Source: DATFJT01 sp965230755 | GTDB taxonomy: Bacteria; Bacteroidota; Bacteroidia; Chitinophagales; Saprospiraceae | DNA length: 64,000 nt | Assembly (NCBI GenBank): GCA_965230755.1 | Contig: CBDDLT010000015.1 | Span: 367,639-431,638 of the forward strand | Direction: 5' to 3' | In this document: one piece after another, positions 1 through 7,190 of the stretch | Layout of the letters: each line of letters opens with the position of its first letter | Numbering within the stretch: the first letter of the stretch is position 1 | Notes under the pieces: generated by a model | Told to the model about the DNA's origin: nothing | Database searches by the model: none | The model's input: only the letters and a program-made list of their open reading frames with translations | Position numbers and translations under genes: made by a program

Positions 1-1374
1 GAATGCATCCTCAGCTTTAACTGCTTTAATTCCTCCCATAACATCTACTAGATTACGATAACCTCTAGCTTGAGCAATTGAGCTAAAAATAAGGGATCGA
101 TATCCACTAGCGCAATGAACGTATTGTTTTTCTTCATTATCAATTTTAATGATACTATCGTTGATGTAATCTAGTGGAGCATTGATTGCTCCTTCGATAT
201 GCTCACTTTGATACTCGCTTTCCTTTCTTACATCTACTATTTTGGGATCTTTCAAAGACTTCAAATCATTTACCGAAATAGAAGGAATACTGTCTACTTC
301 TTTTCCTGCCGCTTTCCAGGCATTAATTCCTCCTTTTAAGTACCCTATAGAATTATCATAACCTACTCTAGCCAATCTCGTTACTACTTCTTCTATCCTA
401 TCTTCATCAGCCACAAGGATAATCTCTTGTTTGACATCAGGAATCAAAGTTCCTACCCATGTAGCAAAACTTCCATCAATTCCAATAAAAACGGAGTTAG
501 GTACATATGCCTCTCTAAAGTCATCTTTCGAACGAGTATCTAGAATTATAGCCTCTGATTCGTTGGCAACAAGTTCGAACTCTTCAGGACTCAACTCCTT
601 CATCCCACCTTTAAGAACACTGTCCAAACTCTCATAACCTTGAATATTCATCAAAACGTTCTGAGGAAAATAGCCCGGAGGTGGTTTTAATCCTTCCAAT
701 ACTTCGATAACGAACTCTTCCTCCGTCATATCTGCACGTAAAGCATAATTCGTTCTAAGTTGATTGGCTAAGGTATCTGTAGTCTCACTGCTCATCTTTT
801 TACCACAAGCACTTCCCTGACCATGCCCTGGATATACAGTGATTTCAGGTGGTAAAGTCATTATTTTATCTCTCAATGAATGAAATAAGTGTTTGGCTAA
901 TTTCTCTTGCGTGAGTTCTGCAATGACCTTCTGAGCTAAGTCCGGCCTACCTACATCGCCTATAAATAATGTATCTCCAGTGAAAACTCCAACTTCTTCA
1001 CCTTTTTCATTTCTTAATAAGTAACAACTACTTTCCATCGTATGACCTGGTGTATGCAATACTTCAATTGTTACATCACCAATTTTAAATACTTGACCGT
1101 CCTCAGCTACGATCTTTTCAAATCCTGTTTCCATTTCTGTAGGACCATAAACGATTTCTGCTCCAGTCTTTTGAGCTAAATCCACATGTCCCGAAACAAA
1201 ATCTGCATGAAAGTGCGTTTCAAAAATATACTTAATCCTTGCGTTATCTTTTTCTGCCCTTTCTAAATAAGGTGAAGACTCACGCAATGGATCAATAATA
1301 GCAGCCTCTCCATTAGACTCTATATAATAAGCTGCTTCAGCAAGACATCCCGTATAAATTTGTTCTATTTTCAT
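1..1374 (-). CDS. CstB-like persulfide dioxygenase / rhodanese fusion (3' end cut by window)
   Basis: The frame opens with ATG at 1374 and is still open at base 1 (458 codons seen), so the C-terminus lies outside. The N-terminal half is a metallo-beta-lactamase fold with THFHADFVSGH at residues 53-63, HTPGH, FTGDTLFIGDVGRPD and YPGHG, the metal ligands of ETHE1-type persulfide dioxygenases. A first rhodanese-like domain follows (about 265-360). It has no cysteine at the catalytic loop (IILVADED), so it looks like a pseudo-rhodanese. A second rhodanese (from about 372) has the active loop HCASGYRS with Cys421. MBL / pseudo-rhodanese / rhodanese is the architecture of Staphylococcus CstB, which oxidises persulfide and transfers sulfane sulfur to sulfite. 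A sulfide-detoxification role is inferred from family and motifs. Confidence 0.9.
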   Translation of the reverse strand, partial: MKIEQIYTGCLAEAAYYIESNGEAAIIDPLRESSPYLERAEKDNARIKYIFETHFHADFVSGHVDLAQKTGAEIVYGPTEMETGFEKIVAEDGQVFKIGDVTIEVLHTPGHTMESSCYLLRNEKGEEVGVFTGDTLFIGDVGRPDLAQKVIAELTQEKLAKHLFHSLRDKIMTLPPEITVYPGHGQGSACGKKMSSETTDTLANQLRTNYALRADMTEEEFVIEVLEGLKPPPGYFPQNVLMNIQGYESLDSVLKGGMKELSPEEFELVANESEAIILDTRSKDDFREAYVPNSVFIGIDGSFATWVGTLIPDVKQEIILVADEDRIEEVVTRLARVGYDNSIGYLKGGINAWKAAGKEVDSIPSISVNDLKSLKDPKIVDVRKESEYQSEHIEGAINAPLDYINDSIIKIDNEEKQYVHCASGYRSLIFSSIAQARGYRNLVDVMGGIKAVKAEDAF

Positions 1375-1415
1375 GTCAATAATTTTATGATATCAATAAT
1401 TAGATAATTCTTGAG

Positions 1416-1459
1416 CAAAGTTATGTCCTTCTCAAACTATGGTATGTAACCTAAGTTAC
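1416..1459 (-). promoter_or_regulatory. Candidate promoter with Crp/Fnr-type palindrome upstream of the persulfide dioxygenase gene
   Basis: On the minus strand TAACTTTG (1423-1416) matches the Bacteroidota -7 consensus TAnnTTTG exactly and would start transcription about 37 b before the ATG. A perfect palindrome GTAAC-CTAA-GTTAC lies at 1446-1459. Its centre is 29.5 b upstream of the -7 element, which puts it near -41.5, the class II activator position. The pattern GTA-N8-TAC is the type bound by some Crp/Fnr family members (for example NtcA). It differs from the TGAT half-sites near the oxidase genes, so a different regulator is likely. Binding is inferred. Confidence 0.45.
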
Positions 1460-1574
1460 CGTGACCGGTTTGCCACATCTTTAATCTATCATTAATTAAA
1501 GGGCAAAACAATGTAAAAACTGACCTGGTCTATTGTACCTGCACAAAATGAGTTCATCAGATATTCTGATAGAA

Positions 1575-2012
1575 TCAATTGTAGAACTTAAAGAGTATAT
1601 CGTGTGTCGTTATAATACCTTCTAGTGTTTGATTATCCTCGATCAAAATAGCATGAAATTCATTCGACTTGAATAATTCTAAGCACTCCGCCAGTTTAGA
1701 TTGAGTATTTAAAATGGCGGGCTTTCTCATTACGTCCTCTACCAAGATCGATCCCAATATTTTCTTATTGATCTCCTTGAATTCTCCTATTTCCAAACTG
1801 GTTTTCCAGTCCATTACCAAAGCCAAATCATAAGCGCTTAGAATACCACAGGGGCTTCTATTTTCATCTATGACGGGAAGGTGGTGTATCTTATGAACAT
1901 TCATTAGATGCCGAGCACTCTCCAGCTTGTCTTTTTTTCTTACCGTCAGCGGGGAAGATGTCATCCATTGTTCGACAGGACTATTCAGTACTTCTTCATT
2001 AAATAACTTCAT
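1575..2012 (-). CDS. Stand-alone CBS-pair protein (A)
   Basis: This 145-residue protein consists almost only of two CBS motifs. The first (about 10-70) contains VEQWMTSSPLTV and HHLPVIDENRSPCGILS, and the second (about 88-143) contains VEDVMRKPAILN and FHAILIEDNQTLEGIIT. CBS pairs bind adenine nucleotides or similar ligands and report energy state. There is no attached enzyme, channel or DNA-binding domain, so the output is unknown. It lies 7 b downstream of CBS protein B on the same strand and is presumably co-transcribed from the 2.43-2.57 kb divergent promoter region. Confidence 0.9.
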   Translation of the reverse strand: MKLFNEEVLNSPVEQWMTSSPLTVRKKDKLESARHLMNVHKIHHLPVIDENRSPCGILSAYDLALVMDWKTSLEIGEFKEINKKILGSILVEDVMRKPAILNTQSKLAECLELFKSNEFHAILIEDNQTLEGIITTHDILFKFYN

Positions 2013-2019
2013 TCTACAC

Positions 2020-2430
2020 TTAGTTTAGTTGTTGAAAATACAGTAGGAGATCATAACTCGTAATCATACCACATAACTCCTCTTTATCTGTGACCGGCAG
2101 GGCATTTATTCTGTGAGAAGTCATTAAGCGGCAAGCTTCTGCAATCGTTTCATCCTTATCAATACAGATTGGATTGGAAGTCATAATATCCTCTACCTTC
2201 ATCATTTCAAATTGACGATTTTTGAAGAATTCATCGTAATTATTTTCAATAATTCCCTTGAGAAAAAGAATATCGCCTTGACTTATGATTCCCCTTACTT
2301 CGTTCATTACAACGATAGGAATATGGTGTAAATCGTAAGTCTTAAATATCTCCACCACCCGATTGAGATTGTCCTTAGGATGTAGTGTAATGAGTTTGCT
2401 TTTCATTAATTCTGAAACTGATATATTCAT
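2020..2430 (-). CDS. Stand-alone CBS-pair protein (B)
   Basis: A 136-residue protein made of two CBS motifs: VSELMKSKLITLHPKDN with HHIPIVVMNEVRGIISQGD, then VEDIMTSNPICIDKDET with INALPVTDKEELCGMITSYD. It starts at the ATG at 2430. It heads a two-gene run with CBS protein A and is divergent from the small gene at 2575. The shared intergenic region carries FNR-box-like palindromes, which suggests oxygen-linked expression with the oxidase genes. Ligand and partner are unknown. Confidence 0.9.
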   Translation of the reverse strand: MNISVSELMKSKLITLHPKDNLNRVVEIFKTYDLHHIPIVVMNEVRGIISQGDILFLKGIIENNYDEFFKNRQFEMMKVEDIMTSNPICIDKDETIAEACRLMTSHRINALPVTDKEELCGMITSYDLLLYFQQLN

Positions 2431-2506
2431 AATACTTGAAACTTGATCTTAAATTAAAATTACGGGATAAATACTGACTTTTCGTTGAGAAAGATCATTT
2501 GGGAAT

Positions 2507-2520
2507 ATGATTAAAATCAA
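2507..2520. promoter_or_regulatory. FNR-box-like operator between divergent CBS and 119-aa genes
   Basis: ATGAT-TAAA-ATCAA matches nine of ten specified bases of the FNR box TTGAT-N4-ATCAA. Toward the plus-strand gene a -7-like TAACTTTA starts at 2543, 29.5 b from the site centre, which places the site near -41.5. A weaker partial copy, TTGAG-AAAG-ATCAT, lies at 2485-2498 and could serve the minus-strand CBS gene. The regulator is probably the REC-Crp protein at 12233-13288 (inferred). Confidence 0.5.
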
Positions 2521-2574
2521 GGCTTTAAAAGATCCTAGTTGATAACTTTAATTATTACTAATTCAAAATGTATT

Positions 2575-2934
2575 ATGGAATTATTAGTTAAAGCCAATGA
2601 TTATATTAAGGATATTCAAAGCAGGTTTAACCAGCATTATCCTCACTTACAAATTCGGTTCTACAACAAAGAGCATTCCGACTTAGCGGGTTCGCCGAAA
2701 TCACTGGAGATATCGAATGAGGTACAAATATCTGAGTTGAATTCTGAATTCGAACAGATTCACGTCTCCATTTCCGGAAATAGGCAGGTGACTGATATAG
2801 AAACGGACTTTGAAACCATGGCAAATCTTCATGTCCAAATTTTTAGAAAGTCCGGGGCATTGTGGTTACAAACTTCAACGACGGATCATTGGACCTTAAC
2901 GGAACAAGAAGAGAAAGGAAAATTATCTGAATAA
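2575..2934 (+). CDS. Conserved small protein of unknown function
   Basis: I take ATG 2575 (119 residues). The upstream TTG at 2539 would lie inside the predicted promoter, before the expected transcription start. The product is soluble and acidic, with no signal peptide or membrane segment. The C-terminal part (VQIFRKSGALWLQTSTTDHWTLTEQEEKG) looks like a compact conserved block, and the N-terminal half looks alpha/beta. I do not recognise a named domain. It is 20 b upstream of CBS protein C on the same strand and behind an FNR-like site, so it probably belongs to the microaerobic regulon. Confidence 0.75.
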   Translation: MELLVKANDYIKDIQSRFNQHYPHLQIRFYNKEHSDLAGSPKSLEISNEVQISELNSEFEQIHVSISGNRQVTDIETDFETMANLHVQIFRKSGALWLQTSTTDHWTLTEQEEKGKLSE

Positions 2935-2954
2935 CTATAAAAAAGTATTAACCG

Positions 2955-3368
2955 ATGAAAAAGAGAGCAACGGTAAGCAGTATTATGACAAAAAACCCTA
3001 TTAGCATTAATAAAACACACCATCCGTCGGATGCCATTAAGATATTCGAAGAAAATAATATCCATCATCTACCAGTAGTCTCCGGTGACCAATTAATCGG
3101 AATTATTAGTAAGACGGATATTGAGCGTATTTCTTTTGTAACAGGCGCTCAAGAAGGTAATGTCAATACTTCGGTCTACGATTATTTGAGCATTGAGCAA
3201 ATTATGACCAAAGATGTAGATAGCGTTGAAGAATTCGAAGAAATAAGACAGGTCGCTAGAAAATTTTCGAAAAACGACTATCATGCTTTACCTGTTCTAA
3301 AAGATGGTCAATTGACAGGAATAGTTACCACCAATGATATTTTGGACTATTTCTTAGAGCAGTATTAA
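2955..3368 (+). CDS. Stand-alone CBS-pair protein (C)
   Basis: A 137-residue protein with two CBS motifs: VSSIMTKNPISINKTHHPSD with HHLPVVSGDQLIGIISKTD, and IEQIMTKDVDSVEEFEE with YHALPVLKDGQLTGIVTTND. It is the second gene of a plus-strand pair, 20 b after the 119-residue unknown. It converges on the SafE-like gene, with a hairpin between them. Sequence and length resemble CBS proteins A, B and D, so the four look like paralogues. The sensed ligand is unknown. Confidence 0.9.
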   Translation: MKKRATVSSIMTKNPISINKTHHPSDAIKIFEENNIHHLPVVSGDQLIGIISKTDIERISFVTGAQEGNVNTSVYDYLSIEQIMTKDVDSVEEFEEIRQVARKFSKNDYHALPVLKDGQLTGIVTTNDILDYFLEQY

Positions 3369-3403
3369 GCTAAAATCCAATAATTGTTCTTTTAGTGAGA
3401 ATG

Positions 3404-3421
3404 GCCCGTAGAAGTACGGGC
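3404..3421. terminator. Hairpin between convergent genes
   Basis: GCCCGTA-GAAG-TACGGGC forms a perfect 7-bp GC-rich stem with a 4-b loop between the stop codons of the convergent CBS C and SafE-like genes. Neither side has a strong T-run, so it may work as a weak bidirectional terminator or 3'-end stabiliser. Confidence 0.5.
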
Positions 3422-3426
3422 TGTTC

Positions 3427-4125
3427 TTAATGACACATCACAGGATTATTGATTAGAAAACTAAAGTTTAATTGTTCAGGCGGAGCAATATTAAATCCTC
3501 TATAAATCAGAAATATCCCAAACACTAGAGAGACCAAAGGAATTATTTTCTGAAATCCCCTTTTCATCCTCGGAGATAAAAAATGAGAACCCGAGCTCAA
3601 GATCATCATCATTGGAAACGTACCCAAACCAAAAGCAAGCATGAACAAGACTGCATTTAAAACCGAGCCTTCCGTTATCGCTCCTGCAATAGCCAAATAG
3701 ACCATACCACAAGGCAAAAATCCATTGACAATTCCATAAGCCAAAGCTGGGTATCGATCTTTTTCAGCAATGATCTTACTCATTTGCTTACTGACCAATT
3801 TGTATACATAGGTGCCGACCTTAGTTCGGTTTACTAAAAGGTCTAGGTTCAAAGAAAACAAGAATAAGACTAGTAAGAATATACCGGTTAAAAGGGTGAT
3901 GATTTGTTGAAGGCCCGCAAAAAAAATCAAATTGCCAATAAATCCAAATAGTATTCCCAATATAGCATAGCTGACTAGCCTTCCGGAATTATACTGAATC
4001 CCCCTCCATAAAGCTTTTGTCCTATTCTCCTCACTTCCACCGCCAAAGATCAAGGCAAAAGGTCCGCACATCCCTATGCAATGAAGCGAACCCAAAAGAC
4101 CCATGCTAAATGCCAAAGCAATCAT
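3427..4125 (-). CDS. SafE/TauE-like (UreH-type) membrane protein of the cbb3 cluster
   Basis: A 232-residue polytopic membrane protein with about six hydrophobic helices. The N-terminal motif SLHCIGMCGPFAL and the mid-protein NGFLPCGMVYLA are the paired cysteine signatures of the 'sulfite exporter TauE/SafE' proteins that close cbb3 operons in Bacteroidota and Proteobacteria. The cysteine motifs suggest metal (copper) or thiol handling during oxidase assembly rather than sulfite export. This is known from family context and not shown here. It is the last gene of the run ccoS-NO-Q-P-G-H, 13 b after ccoH. Confidence 0.85.
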   Translation of the reverse strand: MIALAFSMGLLGSLHCIGMCGPFALIFGGGSEENRTKALWRGIQYNSGRLVSYAILGILFGFIGNLIFFAGLQQIITLLTGIFLLVLFLFSLNLDLLVNRTKVGTYVYKLVSKQMSKIIAEKDRYPALAYGIVNGFLPCGMVYLAIAGAITEGSVLNAVLFMLAFGLGTFPMMMILSSGSHFLSPRMKRGFQKIIPLVSLVFGIFLIYRGFNIAPPEQLNFSFLINNPVMCH

Positions 4126-4138
4126 TGAGCAAAAAATT

Positions 4139-4567
4139 TTAGATATAAATCTTCTCTTCGTGATAATACCGCTTACCCCGATAGGTCCAATTAACCTTAA
4201 TCTTCCAAAGTCCCGGCACTATTTTATTGGTTTGGATAGCCATCGTCGAATTGTCAATGGGCATATCAAAATCCATGGATTGATCTGAAGGGCGATAAAA
4301 GAGTATTTCACCAGTCGGACTATCCTGGCCCTCAAATTCGACAATTAATTTCTCTTCTTCTATGAGGTAGTCAATTTGTAATTTATTCTCTGACTTGGCT
4401 GAGCTCAAAGCATCATATCGATCCTGATAAGCCAGATCAAGAGCGTAATAATCTTTACGCACCAAGCTGTGGTCTACTTTGCGAGACTCAATCAATACCA
4501 TAACCAATGTGGCAATGAATATGATGTAGAATACGAATATGCCATGTCCCCAATGAAACTTCTTCAT
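4139..4567 (-). CDS. ccoH: CcoH/FixH-like oxidase assembly protein
   Basis: A 142-residue protein with one N-terminal membrane helix (about 8-27, FVFYIIFIATLVMVLI), then the FixH-type segment with YYALDLAYQDRYDAL and a C-terminal Ig-like region ending in GLWKIKVNWTYRGKRYYHEEKIYI. FixH/CcoH proteins interact with the cbb3 oxidase and are needed for its assembly or stability. It lies between ccoG and the SafE-like gene on one strand. Assignment rests on the FixH motif pattern and position. Confidence 0.88.
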   Translation of the reverse strand: MKKFHWGHGIFVFYIIFIATLVMVLIESRKVDHSLVRKDYYALDLAYQDRYDALSSAKSENKLQIDYLIEEEKLIVEFEGQDSPTGEILFYRPSDQSMDFDMPIDNSTMAIQTNKIVPGLWKIKVNWTYRGKRYYHEEKIYI

Positions 4568-4628
4568 CTTTCTTATTTTTTACCTGTACTATAATATGTA
4601 TAGAATATACCTACCATTTTCACTATCA

Positions 4629-6062
4629 CTACTTTATCGGCCCAATGAATGTGGTCTTGACCTCATCAATTAACTCACCGTTACCGTATACTTCTATTTT
4701 AAGATTCGTCTTTCTCCCGGTCAAATCATCCCCTTGTATTTTAATAAATATTGCTCCCTCAGTATTCTCGTTTTCTTTGGTGGTTGGTGTAGAACCAATG
4801 GGTTCGAAAATGGCCTGAGGAATATTCTTACACTTGAATTCGATCTGCAAAATTTCGTTTGACTTATTGATCAGCTGATAGTTGTACAAATTACTGATAT
4901 TACCATCCTCTAACTCTTGGAAAAGCATACCCGGTGTTCGCAACATCAGAGTTTCTATCTTGCCACGTTGGGCAAATAAGAAGATTTCCAATCCAATAAG
5001 GATCAACAAAACTGAGCTATATGCAAACACCCGAGTATTCCAGATCTTTCGAGCCCCCTCCACTATACCTTTATGGCTATCTATTCTGATCAGACCCCTA
5101 GGTTTTTTGATCTTATCCATAACTTCATCACAGGCATCAATACAGGCCGTGCAATTCACACATTCCATCTGAGTTCCATTCCGAATATCAATACCAGTAG
5201 GACAAACTTGTACGCATAATTTGCAGTCTATACAATCCCCTTTTTTCACCTGATCAGCTATACTCGAAACATCCTCTTTTTTCTTTTTTGACAGCCTACC
5301 CCGAGGCTCACCTCGAACAAAATCATAGGAAACTGCCAGGGAATTTTCATCCAGCATCACTCCTTGTAATCTTCCATAAGGACATATTGTAGTACAAACC
5401 TGTTCCCGCATAATCGAGAATACTCCATAAAAAACTGCAGTGAATACAATCATGGAAATAAAGCCCAAAAGATTCTCAGCGGGAGGCGAAGTGACAATAT
5501 TTAGAACCTCATCTACTCCAATTATATAGGATAAAAAAGTATGACTAATAATGGCAGCAATAATGATGAAGAGCAGCTGCTTGACGACTTTTTTAAAGAT
5601 CTTTTCCGTATCCCAGGGTGCTTCATTTAGTTTTTTTTGAGCCCGGGCATCGCCCTCTATGAAGTATTCTATTCTACGAAAAACCATCTCCATAAAAATG
5701 GTCTGAGGACATATCCAGCCACAGAACAACCGGCCGTATATCACCGTAAATAGAATAATAAATACGATCAACGAAAGCATCGCAATCACAAAAAGATGAA
5801 AATCCTGAGGAGCGAAATAGACACCGAACAGTATAAATTTATTCTCGGGTATATTAAATAGCATAAAAGGCTGACCATTCCACTTTATCCAGGGCATTCC
5901 CAACAGAAAGACGAGCAAGATATAAGAAACTACCTTTCTATACTCATAGAATCTCCCTTTCGGCTTTTTGGGATATATCCAAATCCTCTTACCCGATTGA
6001 TCGACAGTTGCAATGGTATCCCGATACAATTCGTCTATGCCATTAAACTCTTCCATTTCCAT
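4629..6062 (-). CDS. ccoG: CcoG/RdxA-like cbb3 oxidase accessory ferredoxin
   Basis: A 477-residue membrane ferredoxin. Hydrophobic helices lie in the N-terminal half (about 40-60, 90-110, 155-215), with CGWICPQTIFMEMVFRRIEYFIEGD and CTTICPYGRLQG, followed by a 2x[4Fe-4S] segment CIDCKLCVQVCP...CVNCTACIDACD at about 275-315. After another helix comes an Ig-like C-terminal domain (IG-FixC type). CcoG homologues act in copper reduction and delivery for cbb3 maturation. The gene is 41 b downstream of ccoP and 61 b upstream of ccoH. Either of two close ATGs (codon 1 or 3) could start it. Confidence 0.93.
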   Translation of the reverse strand: MEMEEFNGIDELYRDTIATVDQSGKRIWIYPKKPKGRFYEYRKVVSYILLVFLLGMPWIKWNGQPFMLFNIPENKFILFGVYFAPQDFHLFVIAMLSLIVFIILFTVIYGRLFCGWICPQTIFMEMVFRRIEYFIEGDARAQKKLNEAPWDTEKIFKKVVKQLLFIIIAAIISHTFLSYIIGVDEVLNIVTSPPAENLLGFISMIVFTAVFYGVFSIMREQVCTTICPYGRLQGVMLDENSLAVSYDFVRGEPRGRLSKKKKEDVSSIADQVKKGDCIDCKLCVQVCPTGIDIRNGTQMECVNCTACIDACDEVMDKIKKPRGLIRIDSHKGIVEGARKIWNTRVFAYSSVLLILIGLEIFLFAQRGKIETLMLRTPGMLFQELEDGNISNLYNYQLINKSNEILQIEFKCKNIPQAIFEPIGSTPTTKENENTEGAIFIKIQGDDLTGRKTNLKIEVYGNGELIDEVKTTFIGPIK

Positions 6063-6103
6063 CTTTTCGGCTGAAATTCAGCCAATGAACATTATTCTAT
6101 TCC

Positions 6104-6997
6104 CTATTCGGTCGCTTCCTCTTCGTATATTTCACCTTGTGGGGCCTTGGCGTTTGGAGGATTGGTCCCCTCTAATGTCAATATATAACTGGCCAGTTTT
6201 TGCATGGTTTTAGGCTGTATTTGCTCTTTCCACGCTATCATTCCCTTACTTGGAACACCGTATTTAATCGTCTTAAATATATTCTTTATGCCACCCCCGT
6301 GTATCCAGTACTTATCCGTCAGGTTAGGACCTACCCCACCCTGGCCTTCGGGGCCATGACAAGAAGCACAAATCTTGATGTAAGTATCCGCCGCATTCGC
6401 TAACTCTGCTTCATCTTCGATAGCGACAACATTACTTTCATTTACTGCGTTGGCTTGGTTGTGAAGATATATGGTTCGCTCATATCTCGCTCTTTCTTCT
6501 TCCTCGTGATAGACTTCCAGCTGGCTTGATCCTATATCGGACCAATGATAAACGTACCAGTAGATGCCTCCCCAGGCAATGGTAAAGTAGAATAAATACA
6601 CCCACCATGGCGGTAATCTATTATCCAACTCTTTAATGCCATCATAGTCATGATCAAGTTCAATAGTCTGTTCTTTTTCAATGGGCACCATTCTCCATGC
6701 CTTGGCCTTGAGTTGATCGAAAATTCCGATTCTTTGTTTATCAGGAGTTTCTATTCCCTTGAACTCTTTTAAGTCGCGAGCATAGGTACGCAATAGCAGC
6801 TCAGAGATGTACCAGAAATACCCGAGGACTAGGATCACCAAGAAAACCACTGCTACCATAGACCATTGAAAAAGAGACATATTTCCAATTGCCGAGAAAA
6901 TTCCGCGATCTGAGTTTTCTGCCAGCAAGAATGTCGAACTAAACAGAATAGTAAAACTCAGTAATATTGATTTTTTAAGAACAAACTTTATTTTCAT
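6104..6997 (-). CDS. ccoP: cbb3 oxidase subunit CcoP, mono-haem form
   Basis: A 297-residue membrane-anchored cytochrome c. A signal/transmembrane segment covers about 8-26, and membrane helices cover about 45-66 and 130-151 (PPWWVYLFYFTIAWGGIYWY). One c-type haem motif CASCH lies at 210-214 with a likely axial Met at 253 (KGMIAW). Classical proteobacterial CcoP has two CxxCH motifs and only one is present here, a variant seen in Bacteroidota oxidases. The C-terminal tail is acidic. It passes electrons to CcoO/CcoN and sits directly after ccoQ in the operon. Confidence 0.92.
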   Translation of the reverse strand: MKIKFVLKKSILLSFTILFSSTFLLAENSDRGIFSAIGNMSLFQWSMVAVVFLVILVLGYFWYISELLLRTYARDLKEFKGIETPDKQRIGIFDQLKAKAWRMVPIEKEQTIELDHDYDGIKELDNRLPPWWVYLFYFTIAWGGIYWYVYHWSDIGSSQLEVYHEEEERARYERTIYLHNQANAVNESNVVAIEDEAELANAADTYIKICASCHGPEGQGGVGPNLTDKYWIHGGGIKNIFKTIKYGVPSKGMIAWKEQIQPKTMQKLASYILTLEGTNPPNAKAPQGEIYEEEATE

Positions 6998-7024
6998 TGT
7001 TATAGATTCTAGACCATTAAATAA

Positions 7025-7183
7025 TTAATCCTCCAGAGGTAATCTGGCTATCCCGTCCAAATCGGATTTACTCTTAAAAAAGACCAGGAATAGGGCCAAG
7101 ACAAAGATGAAAACGAAGGTCACCAGAGCGAACAAGGCCATCCAATTAATATTTTGTGCGTTTTCTAATATGTATTTATACAT
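7025..7183 (-). CDS. ccoQ: CcoQ-like small oxidase subunit
   Basis: A 52-residue ORF starts at ATG 7183, seven bases after the ccoNO stop codon, and ends with TAA at 7025. It encodes one membrane helix (about 14-36, WMALFALVTFVFIFVLALFLVF) and a short charged tail KSKSDLDGIARLPLED. Size, topology and position between ccoNO and ccoP are those of CcoQ/FixQ, which stabilises the cbb3 complex. Sequence similarity in this family is low, so the call rests mostly on context. Confidence 0.85.
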   Translation of the reverse strand: MYKYILENAQNINWMALFALVTFVFIFVLALFLVFFKSKSDLDGIARLPLED

Positions 7184-7190
7184 GGCTGTT

